A DNA stretch of 29,101 bases. Origin: Bacteroidales bacterium UBA3663 (GTDB taxonomy: Bacteria; Bacteroidota; Bacteroidia; Bacteroidales; UBA3663). The stretch lies in contig DFJU01000148.1 of the NCBI GenBank assembly GCA_002373755.1, forward strand, positions 1 through 29,101. Direction: 5' to 3'. Below are positions 1 through 7,201 of the stretch, piece after piece. Within the stretch, counting starts at the first letter, position 1. Each line of letters opens with the position of its first letter. The position numbers and the translations under genes are program-made. The notes under the pieces were generated by a model. It saw nothing but the letters and a program-made list of their open reading frames with translations. It made no database searches and had not been told where the DNA came from.

Positions 1-853
1 TCTGGTTGGTCACGTAGTCCCACGGGCCGTTCTCGCGGCGGTGGCGTGCCCATTCCTGGTGGTTGCGAGCCATCGGTTCGTGGTGCGATGTGCCCATGAT
101 GATGCCCATCTCGTCGGCCAATGCGGAGTTCTGGCTGTCGTCGGCATAGAAGGCATTGCCCCACATGGCCGGCCACATGTAGTTGGCCTTCAGACGCTGG
201 AGCAGCTCGAAGACGCGCTCGTAGAAGTGGCTGTTGAAGCCGTGGGCCAGTTGGGGGTTGGCCGATGGACATTCGCTGTCGGGGAACTTCTCCCTCACCC
301 AGTTGGAGAGGCACGGAGCCTCGTCATTGAGGAAGATGCCACGATAGCGGACGACGGGTTCGCCGTCGGTATATTGACCTGCAATGAGGTAGATGGAGTC
401 ATGTTTGACGACCGGCATGTCGGCCCACCACGACCAGGCATTGACGCCCAGCTGGCGGCTCAGTTCGTAGATGCCGTAGATGGTGCCGCGCTTGTCGCTT
501 CCGGCGATGATGATGGAGCCGTCGCCGTCCACGCGGATGATGTATTTTTCAGTTTTTCCCTTCAATTCCTTGCCATCGATGGTCTTGCTCTTGACCAGCT
601 GCTGGATGGACTTGCTCCTGTCCAACGAGCCGACGGTGACCTTCAGTTCGCGACCGCAGGCAGCCTGCATATCGGCGACGAGGTTGTTGACGGCACGCTT
701 CACGCCGGGATATTCGTCGGCATCGACCTGCACTTTGCCTTCCGGTGCAATGATATTCCCGCCCTGGGACTTGAATGAGACAAATGTATCGGCGGCATGA
801 AGGCTGGCGATACAGTTAAGTGCTATAATGACAAATGTGAGCAAACGTGACAT
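1..853 (-). CDS. GH115 xylan alpha-1,2-(4-O-methyl)glucuronidase, N-terminal part
   Basis: This is a partial gene. The ATG is at 853-851 and the frame stays open for 284 codons to the left edge, so the C-terminal two thirds or more are missing. Residues 1-20 form a Sec signal peptide with a hydrophobic core and an A-rich cleavage site, then a small beta-domain typical of GH115 N-termini. Motifs I recognise as GH115 are RYRGIFLNDEAP (169-180), MWPAMWGN (226-233) and GTSHHEPM (254-261). The family removes glucuronic or 4-O-methylglucuronic acid from xylan, including from internal xylose residues, and usually acts in the periplasm or at the surface. A terminator at 902-941 separates it from the upstream 1297-residue gene, so it probably has its own promoter. 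A weak -7-like box (TGCTTTTG on the minus strand, 874-881) lies just upstream. Family assignment is strong; exact substrate is inferred from the family. Confidence 0.9.
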   Translation of the reverse strand, partial: MSRLLTFVIIALNCIASLHAADTFVSFKSQGGNIIAPEGKVQVDADEYPGVKRAVNNLVADMQAACGRELKVTVGSLDRSKSIQQLVKSKTIDGKELKGKTEKYIIRVDGDGSIIIAGSDKRGTIYGIYELSRQLGVNAWSWWADMPVVKHDSIYLIAGQYTDGEPVVRYRGIFLNDEAPCLSNWVREKFPDSECPSANPQLAHGFNSHFYERVFELLQRLKANYMWPAMWGNAFYADDSQNSALADEMGIIMGTSHHEPMARNHQEWARHRRENGPWDYVTNQ

Positions 854-901
854 AGATGTTCAACTTGAGCTTACAAAAGCAGAGTAAGAGAGTTTTTATC
901 G

Positions 902-941
902 AAAAAAGAAAAAGACCCGACCAGCCTGCGCTGGCCAGGTC
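902..941 (-). terminator. Rho-independent terminator after the 1297-residue protein gene
   Basis: On the minus strand, GACCTGGCCAGC (930-941) and GCTGGTCGGGTC (914-925) form a 12-bp stem with two G-U pairs and a 4-nt loop. It is followed by TTTTTCTTTTTT (902-913). It lies 26 nt past the stop codon of the 1297-residue gene and upstream of the GH115 gene. Confidence 0.85.
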
Positions 942-966
942 CTTATTTTAGAGTGATGTCAATTGA

Positions 967-3900
967 TTACTTGACGATAACCTTCTTGACAACGGTGTAG
1001 CCGTCTGAGTAGCGCTCAACCTTGATGTTGACACCCTGAGCTGCGCCCTTCTGGCCAGCGAGGTTGAAGAACTCGACTGCAACTGGAGCATCGGTGCGCT
1101 CCACAGCCTTCAGGCTTGACGGGATGCTGGCGAGCAGAGCATCGGCAGCGGCACGGTAGTCGAAGCCTTCAATCTTGCCAGTCATGAAGAGACGTGTGTC
1201 ATCGACCTGAGCGGCATCGCTTGTGCAGTTCATGTTGGCGCCGATGGTCATTGCAACGGTGTTCTCGCCTGCGGCCACAGTGCCCTGAATGTTAGGCAAG
1301 TAGGTGTCGGAAGCGTTACGCCAAACCTGACCTGAACCATAGTTGGCCTCTACAGAAGTAACGGCCTCACCGATCTTGGCATAAACCTCAGATGTTGACC
1401 ATGGGAGCGACTCGTCCTTCTTGGTGTAGGTCTTGCTTACATCAGCGACGTTAGAGCAGTCGGCAGTCTTCATGAACATGGTGTAAACGCCAGCTGGCAG
1501 GTTATTGAGAGCCTGGTCAACCTTGAATGCGTTGCTGCCGGTGTTGCGCAGAGATGCGTTGACTGCCGGATTGCCGGCATTGATTGCGAGAGGATTCTCC
1601 CACCACCATACATTGCTGACTGTGCCTTCGGTGATGTTCCAGCCTGGGAATGCAGCGTTGGCAGCAGATGCCTCGTAGTTCTTCTGAGGATTGACAGTGT
1701 AGAACATGTTGTTGGCGATGTAGCCGGTGATGTCGATGCTGTCTGGGAACGATGTCTGAGCCTCTTCGTCAAAGTAGCTGAAGTTGTAGCCGTTGGCGAT
1801 GCTGTCGTAGATGCATGCGGTGAGAATCTTCTGGAGCTGGCCGGCGACTTTCTGATTGTCGGTAAGTGCCTGTTCGCCCTCGCTGATCCATGCAAGTGAG
1901 AATTCGTCGCTAAGCTCTTCGCCATAAACGCTGATTGCAGCGAGGAGGTTCTGAATCTGCTTGGTGATCAGGTTGTTGACAGCGTCAATGACGTTCTTGA
2001 CAGCCGATACGCCAGCGGTAATCTTAGCCTGAACTGAGAGGAGTTCCTCGTCCTCGAGGGTAGAAGGATTGACCTCGGCATACTTGGCTACGAGTTCCTT
2101 GTACTCTGGGATAATCTCGAGCTTATCATACTTGGCATCAATGTCGGCCAATGCAGCGGCCAGTTTCTCGATGTCGGTCTTGAACTTGGCGATAGCATCA
2201 CGACGGGCAGCCATGGCCTTGACGGCAGCGAGACACTCGTCGATACCAGCCTGATAATCGGCTGGAGAGTGGTAGCCGGCTGCGTTTGGGTCGGTGTTCT
2301 TGGCAATGACAGCGTCAAGGTTGTCACGTGTTTTGCCTGCGTACTCTTCGGCATTTGCATTCTCACGCTCGGCCTTGGCAATTTCCAGACCGTCGTTGTT
2401 GAGCTTGTTCTTCCAGAATACGGCAAGTGAACCCATCTTCTCGATGCGGATCTTGCCAATGATAGACTCACCGGTCATCCACCACTTCATGATGTACTTG
2501 CCACCCTGTGGAATATAGTTGAACTGAATCTGGACAGCCTCTGCATTCTGGGTGCCACCTTCAACATCTGCAGTGACCTCAACTGGCGTCATCTCATACT
2601 CAACTTCTTTGGTCTCGGCATTGATGAGCTGGAAGTAGTAGGTCTGCTTGGCACCCTTCCAGTTGACGGCATACCACGAGAATGAATACTTGGCGTTCTC
2701 CAGGATGAGCTCTGGCTCTGGCTCCTCCTGACCTTCAGGAGCCGGTTCGCCATAGGTCATGTAATAAGTTGTAGGATCACCGCCGAGACAACGGTTGTAG
2801 AAACCGATTGAGAGGTTAGAGCATGTGCCGGAACTCATCATACGGTTGCGGCCGCTCTGAGACTGACCCTTTGCAGCGAGGTTGTTGTTGTCATATACAG
2901 ACCAACCTGTACCTGCAGCTGGAACGAAGCCGTTAGTTACGCTGGCGAATGACTCTTCGACAACTATGACTGGATCTGGAACCAAACCTTTCGTTACGTA
3001 TGTCTTGACATCGATGCCGAAGAAGATTGTGCCATCCCAACCTGCGGAATTCTCAAGGATGAGGATATAGTTGCCAGCTACCATATTAGGAATCTTGACA
3101 GCGGCACCTGTGATAGAGGTTACAGTCTCGCCGAAGTTACCGGCGTTACCTTCTGACGCGATGTCGCCAGAAGCTACGACCTCTTCAGGAGCGTCCTTCT
3201 TGACGAGCTTGTATGAATAGGTGCCGCCTTTGCCCTGCCACTTGGTGCTGAAGAAGGTAATCTGAACATTACCTGCAGGCAATGTGAATGGAACCTCTTC
3301 CTTCTCGCCCAGGGTCAGCTTGGCAGCTACAGAACCATCACGCTGGCAGAAGTAGAAGCCTACACCCTTTCCGTCGGTAGTAAAGTTGCCCACACGGTTG
3401 GCATTGGATGAGTTCTCTTCACCGTTGAAGTAAGAAATCCAGCCGTTGGTCGGCTGAGCGGTGTTGTACTCACCCTCCATCCAGACGCTTGAATAGTCTG
3501 TATATATGACAGTACCAACAGTAATGACACCTACCTCAAACGTAACAGTGAATGGAGTGGTGGTTGACACGTGGTTGGTGTTCGACACGTTGTCCACCGA
3601 TATGGTGTACATACCATCGGCCAAAGGTTCAGAACCGGTACGCTCGAAGACGATGGTGTTGTCGGCATTTTCATTGGCAACAACAGCCAGATTTTCGCCT
3701 GTGCCCAATCCAGGACCAGTCAGGACAGCTGTAGGAGCACCATTCTCGTCATCGTTGGTCCAAACGCCCTTGTCGAAGGTGAACGAGAATTGTTTGATGT
3801 CATTGGGCCACTCGAACGATTCGTCAGATGGATTGGCTTTGACCAAAGTGGCCTCCTCCCAAGCTACAGAAGTTGCGACGAGATCGGCATCGAAGTAGCC

Positions 3901-4860
3901 CTGCTCGTCGGTGAAGCTATAGACAGCGCAGTTCGGGTTGTCGAAGCACTCAGGAGCTACGTTGGTCGAATACTTCAGGTCGCCCGGGTTGGTGAAGCTG
4001 ACGCTGACCTCCGAGCTCTCGTCGATGTAAGAATTCTCGTCGAGGAAGATGTAGAACTGGCCGTCGGACTTGATTTCAACCGACTCGATGCCGGCAGGTT
4101 CGCCACCGATCTTTACGCTCACGCACGATGGGTCGAGCACAAGTGTGCCGCCTGCTGCAGCAGCAAGCTCGGAACCGTTGGTTGCATAGCCGAAATCGAC
4201 GCGGATGGCGGTACCGTTGCAGTAAACGCCCTGAACAGCCGACTCCTCAATCTTTACGTTATCGACAGAGTAGTTGCCAACGCCGGTGAAGGCCAGACGC
4301 AGGAAGTCCTGATTCCAGAATTCGTCCTGCTCGAAGTCGGCCTTCTTGGCCTTCATGACGTCGCGCGATGGCGACCACACTACGTAAGAGTAGCGGACGA
4401 ACTCGTCGTTGTTGGCGGCAGAGAAGGTCTTGGTCTGGTCAGTAAGGGTGTTGCCGTTGCCGGCCTGCAGTGCCAGATCGTGATTGAAGCAGCCCTTCAA
4501 GAGAGCTACGTTGAAGGCGCCCTCGCCCTTCACCCAGAGGGAGATGCGGTAGGACTTGTTTTCAGCTACGCCGGTGTTGGTGAATGCGACTACGCGCTCC
4601 CACGTGTTGCCGGTCACGTCGGTCGAAACCCAAAGTGAATTGCTTGCGTCAATACCCGTGCCGGCCGATGGCAGGATGCACTGGCAATTCTGGAAATTTT
4701 CATACTTGACCTCTCCGGTTTCGGCGTTGACAGAATACCAGTTCTCGGTCACAACGGAGCCTGGCAGAATGTCACCTGTCTCGAAGCCGTAGTTCAGCAA
4801 TTGTGCGTTGGCGGACATTGCCGTTCCAACAGCAGCCAATGAAAGTAGAACTTTTTTCAT
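967..4860 (-). CDS. Large secreted multidomain beta-sandwich protein with sorting-type C-terminus (function unknown)
   Basis: I do not recognise a specific function for this 1297-residue protein. Residues 1-19 are a Sec signal peptide ending ANA|Q. Approximate layout, judged by eye: a jelly-roll-like domain (20-210), two Ig-like domains (212-450), two jelly-roll-like domains that look related to each other (452-630 and 634-810, each with a GW-S/I-Y-N pattern), a charged alpha-helical region (820-1020), a last beta-domain (1035-1245), and a 46-residue tail (1252-1297) with VEFFNLAGQK, an S-DG turn and KKVIVK. That tail resembles type A type-IX-secretion sorting domains. The likely place is the cell surface and the likely role is binding or adhesion to a polysaccharide, both inferred from architecture and from the GH115 and SusCD neighbours. 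No catalytic motif was recognised. It has its own promoter candidate and terminator, so it appears to be a single-gene unit. Confidence 0.8.
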   Translation of the reverse strand: MKKVLLSLAAVGTAMSANAQLLNYGFETGDILPGSVVTENWYSVNAETGEVKYENFQNCQCILPSAGTGIDASNSLWVSTDVTGNTWERVVAFTNTGVAENKSYRISLWVKGEGAFNVALLKGCFNHDLALQAGNGNTLTDQTKTFSAANNDEFVRYSYVVWSPSRDVMKAKKADFEQDEFWNQDFLRLAFTGVGNYSVDNVKIEESAVQGVYCNGTAIRVDFGYATNGSELAAAAGGTLVLDPSCVSVKIGGEPAGIESVEIKSDGQFYIFLDENSYIDESSEVSVSFTNPGDLKYSTNVAPECFDNPNCAVYSFTDEQGYFDADLVATSVAWEEATLVKANPSDESFEWPNDIKQFSFTFDKGVWTNDDENGAPTAVLTGPGLGTGENLAVVANENADNTIVFERTGSEPLADGMYTISVDNVSNTNHVSTTTPFTVTFEVGVITVGTVIYTDYSSVWMEGEYNTAQPTNGWISYFNGEENSSNANRVGNFTTDGKGVGFYFCQRDGSVAAKLTLGEKEEVPFTLPAGNVQITFFSTKWQGKGGTYSYKLVKKDAPEEVVASGDIASEGNAGNFGETVTSITGAAVKIPNMVAGNYILILENSAGWDGTIFFGIDVKTYVTKGLVPDPVIVVEESFASVTNGFVPAAGTGWSVYDNNNLAAKGQSQSGRNRMMSSGTCSNLSIGFYNRCLGGDPTTYYMTYGEPAPEGQEEPEPELILENAKYSFSWYAVNWKGAKQTYYFQLINAETKEVEYEMTPVEVTADVEGGTQNAEAVQIQFNYIPQGGKYIMKWWMTGESIIGKIRIEKMGSLAVFWKNKLNNDGLEIAKAERENANAEEYAGKTRDNLDAVIAKNTDPNAAGYHSPADYQAGIDECLAAVKAMAARRDAIAKFKTDIEKLAAALADIDAKYDKLEIIPEYKELVAKYAEVNPSTLEDEELLSVQAKITAGVSAVKNVIDAVNNLITKQIQNLLAAISVYGEELSDEFSLAWISEGEQALTDNQKVAGQLQKILTACIYDSIANGYNFSYFDEEAQTSFPDSIDITGYIANNMFYTVNPQKNYEASAANAAFPGWNITEGTVSNVWWWENPLAINAGNPAVNASLRNTGSNAFKVDQALNNLPAGVYTMFMKTADCSNVADVSKTYTKKDESLPWSTSEVYAKIGEAVTSVEANYGSGQVWRNASDTYLPNIQGTVAAGENTVAMTIGANMNCTSDAAQVDDTRLFMTGKIEGFDYRAAADALLASIPSSLKAVERTDAPVAVEFFNLAGQKGAAQGVNIKVERYSDGYTVVKKVIVK

Positions 4861-4963
4861 GACTTTTTGATTTTAGTGATTAGATTTATGTTGGTTATAA
4901 GAAGGTTTGTAAAAATAAGGTTGTAAAAACGGAAAGAGCTCTGGAAGGTCGGTTTGAACGGCG

Positions 4964-4971
4964 CAAATATA
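4964..4971 (-). promoter_or_regulatory. Candidate Bacteroides-type -7 box for the 1297-residue protein gene
   Basis: The minus strand reads TATATTTG, a full match to the Bacteroides -7 consensus TAnnTTTG, about 104 nt upstream of the ATG at 4860. No clear TTTG -33 element lies at the expected 19-21 nt spacing, so this is only a candidate. The surrounding sequence is A+T-rich, unlike the coding regions. Confidence 0.5.
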
Positions 4972-5051
4972 GATTCAAATATTGCAACAGAATTACGATT
5001 TTGTAACAAGTTCTTTCGTTTTTCGATACAAATCAATTTTTCGGAAGCAAG

Positions 5052-5068
5052 CCCCGCCCCCACCGCCC
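5052..5068 (-). other. G-rich tract on the minus strand (possible G-quadruplex)
   Basis: The minus strand reads GGGCGGTGGGGGCGGGG here, in an otherwise A+T-rich intergenic stretch about 80 nt upstream of the -7 box of the 1297-residue gene. It has three runs of at least three G plus one GG, so a two-layer or imperfect quadruplex is possible. No function is assigned. Confidence 0.3.
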
Positions 5069-5214
5069 AAAAATGGCTGAAATGTGAGGTTCAGAGCCGC
5101 CGCGCCACGATTGCCGCACCCTAAATTTGCAACATTTCGGCATGTTTCATGTGTTACGAAAACGTAATTCGGCCAAAGTCGGGGCGGAACGGTGATTTGG
5201 ACAATACCGGCGGG

Positions 5215-5327
5215 ATTCCGTAGAGACGCCACAATGTGACGTCTCTACCCAACGACGACGAAACGCTGCACCCACTACGCGGAAAAACGAAAAAAAGAGA
5301 CGCGCCGATGGCACGTCTCTACGGAAT
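5215..5327. repeat. REP/MITE-like element with 14-bp perfect terminal inverted repeats
   Basis: ATTCCGTAGAGACG (5215-5228) and its exact reverse complement (5314-5327) bound a 113-bp segment. Inside the left end, GTAGAGACG (5220-5228) is mirrored by CGTCTCTAC (5240-5248), with an inner CAC-aat-GTG. At the right end a second hairpin (5297-5319) acts as the terminator of the SusD operon. GTAGAGACG/CGTCTCTAC palindromes look like dispersed REP-type repeats; that comparison is from memory. No transposase is present. Confidence 0.55.
5290..5319 (-). terminator. Rho-independent terminator of the FAS1/SusC/SusD operon
   Basis: On the minus strand, GAGACGTGCC (5310-5319) pairs with GGCGCGTCTC (5297-5306), a 10-bp stem with one G-U pair and a 3-nt loop. 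Seven T residues follow (5290-5296). It starts 29 nt after the SusD stop codon and marks the end of the seven-gene operon. Confidence 0.85.
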
Positions 5328-5347
5328 ATGTTGATAGTTGTCGTCAA

Positions 5348-7072
5348 TCACTTCATCGGCAGATACCAGTTGCTCGTCGTCATCAGACGGGTGCGCATAG
5401 CGGGGTCGATGTCGCCGTCGCGTGCGGCAACCTTGTCGGCCAGATAGGCGGGATCGTCGCGGCGCAGGGCAACACGCATCAGGTCGTAGAAGCGGTGGCC
5501 CTCGAAGAAGGTCTCCATGGCCTGCTCTTCGATGATGCGGTCTTCAACCCAGAGGATGGTGTCGGCAGCAGTCGGAAGCACAGGAATCGCGTAGGCGGTG
5601 TCGGCATCGGCTGCGGTGCCTGCTGCACAATGGATGCCGATGACGGTGCCGAGCGTTGTCGAAGAAGAACCTCCGCCCAAAGCTGCATCGCACCGCGTGG
5701 TATAGTCCGAACCGACGAAGATGGCCGGATCGAAATAGATGAGGCTGCCGGCGCGCTCCACTTCATCGGCCGCAATCGGGTTGCCGCCGGCGCGGTTGGT
5801 GGTGTTGTCTTCACACAGGCCATACTTCAGCACGGCGAAGGCTGCGGTCGGGAATCCGGCGCGGTTCAGGGCCTCGGCATAGTGCAAATAGATGTATGGG
5901 CTGCGATAGATGTCGAGCGTAGAACTGTAGATCTTGCCGTTCACGGTCTGGTACGAGCGGCTCCACTTGTCCTTGTAGTCGGACGTGTAGCTCTGGCGCA
6001 CGTGGGCACGGATGCGCAAGTCGCCGTTGAGCTCGCGCTCGCTGTAGTGATGCTCCGGCCAGACGATGGTGTCGCGCGTCATGTCGGGCTGAACATCGAC
6101 CACAACGCACCGCGTTGACTCGCTCTGACGCAACAGCGCCTCGGAATATGTGATCTCGTAGTAGTACTTGTTGTCGCTGGTCGATTCGTATATGTCGGGC
6201 AGCTGCGACACCACGCCATCATACATTGCATCGCTCTCGTAGGCCAAACTGAACTGAGCTCTCGATGAATAGGAGACCTTGTAGTCATAGAGTCCACTTA
6301 CATACTTGCGGTAGTTGAGGCCCAGATAGAGGGGAACCGGAGCATCGACATCGGTGAGGTATTCATGATACCAGTAGGCGGCTTCGTTGTATTCTCCGGC
6401 CCAGAGGTTAAGCTCGGCCAGCATCAGTTTCGGTGCAATCTGGACTTCTTCGTCCAGCCACGGAATCGGCTTGACGGTGGCCGACGGCTCGATGTCGTCG
6501 ATGAGTCGGCTGCACACCTGGCTGATGTTGAGCTTTGGCTGCTTCATGATTTCATCGGCCGCAAGCTGGTTGTCGATGAAGTCCAGATAGAACGGGATTT
6601 CGCCGTAGTTGAGTGCAAGCTGCAGATAGACCCATGCGCGATAGCAGCGCATTGCGGCCAGTTCGCGCTCGAACACGAGGCGGCCGTTCTTCTTGAGCGT
6701 TGAGTCGGCATTGTTGATGAAGTAGTTGCAGTTGTTGATAATCGCGTAGTAGTCCTGCGGATTGTTATAGACGTTGTCGGTGCTGACGTCGTTGGCCGCA
6801 AGTTCCTGCAGGTCTTCCGATGCGCTCGCCGTGAGGGTTGACAGGTCGGCACGCACTTCGCCAAGCAGGTTGGTGCGGTCGAGGATCGGCTGCATGAGGT
6901 GAATCAGACCTATGACCGAATAGACGGTGTCGTAGGGCGTGTCGAGCTGGTTGTCTTCCGGATAGAGCACGATGTCCGACTCCGGCTTGAGCATATCTTC
7001 GCACGATGTCGAGGTCAGGGCTGTGGCCAATGCAACGGTCGAGAGCAACGTGCCGTAAAGTATCTTTTTCAT
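5348..7072 (-). CDS. SusD/RagB-family glycan-binding outer-membrane lipoprotein (second SusD)
   Basis: This 574-residue lipoprotein has a hydrophobic signal and a lipobox cysteine at residue 24 (STSC), followed at once by E-D, an acidic tag often seen on surface-exported Bacteroidetes lipoproteins. The N-terminal helical part has SusD features such as YYAIINNCNYFI and a later CYRAWVYLQLALNYGEIPFY. The C-terminal SusD signature is EEQAMETFFEGHRFYDLMRV (about 515-534), but the ending is NWYLPMK instead of the common NPNLKQNPGY-type tail. SusD proteins lid the SusC barrel and deliver oligosaccharides to it. It is the last gene of the operon, 129 bp after its SusC, with a repeat array in that gap and a terminator just downstream. 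Substrate is not readable from the sequence. Confidence 0.92.
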   Translation of the reverse strand: MKKILYGTLLSTVALATALTSTSCEDMLKPESDIVLYPEDNQLDTPYDTVYSVIGLIHLMQPILDRTNLLGEVRADLSTLTASASEDLQELAANDVSTDNVYNNPQDYYAIINNCNYFINNADSTLKKNGRLVFERELAAMRCYRAWVYLQLALNYGEIPFYLDFIDNQLAADEIMKQPKLNISQVCSRLIDDIEPSATVKPIPWLDEEVQIAPKLMLAELNLWAGEYNEAAYWYHEYLTDVDAPVPLYLGLNYRKYVSGLYDYKVSYSSRAQFSLAYESDAMYDGVVSQLPDIYESTSDNKYYYEITYSEALLRQSESTRCVVVDVQPDMTRDTIVWPEHHYSERELNGDLRIRAHVRQSYTSDYKDKWSRSYQTVNGKIYSSTLDIYRSPYIYLHYAEALNRAGFPTAAFAVLKYGLCEDNTTNRAGGNPIAADEVERAGSLIYFDPAIFVGSDYTTRCDAALGGGSSSTTLGTVIGIHCAAGTAADADTAYAIPVLPTAADTILWVEDRIIEEQAMETFFEGHRFYDLMRVALRRDDPAYLADKVAARDGDIDPAMRTRLMTTSNWYLPMK

Positions 7073-7078
7073 ATTCTT

Positions 7079-7200
7079 TTAAGGTTTTGAGGTTTTGAGG
7101 TTCTGAGGTTTTAAGGTTATTTTGCTGAAGTCATTAGGTCTTGAGGTTCTGAGGTATAAAACCTTACAACCTGATAACCTTACAACCTCACGACCTCATA
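7079..7200. repeat. Inverted octamer-repeat array in the SusC-SusD junction (element 1)
   Basis: The plus strand has five direct copies of about TGAGGTTT (7080-7119), a short spacer, three more copies (7134-7156), then six inverted copies such as AAACCTTA and CAACCTCA (7157-7200). The two halves can pair, so the mRNA could fold into a long imperfect hairpin between the SusC stop and the SusD start. Part of it (TTTTGCTGA-GT-TT-AGGTCTTGAGGT pattern) is shared with the element at 12171-12310. Confidence 0.75.
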
Positions 7201-7201
7201 C

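Noticed and set aside
5122..5129. TAAATTTG, a -7-like box on the plus strand
   Set aside because: No -33 element and no plus-strand gene follows. Such boxes occur by chance in A+T-rich DNA.
4993..5232. Short minus-strand open frames in the gap upstream of the 1297-residue protein gene
   Set aside because: Translations resemble no protein family, overlap one another, and cross the promoter region and the inverted repeat.
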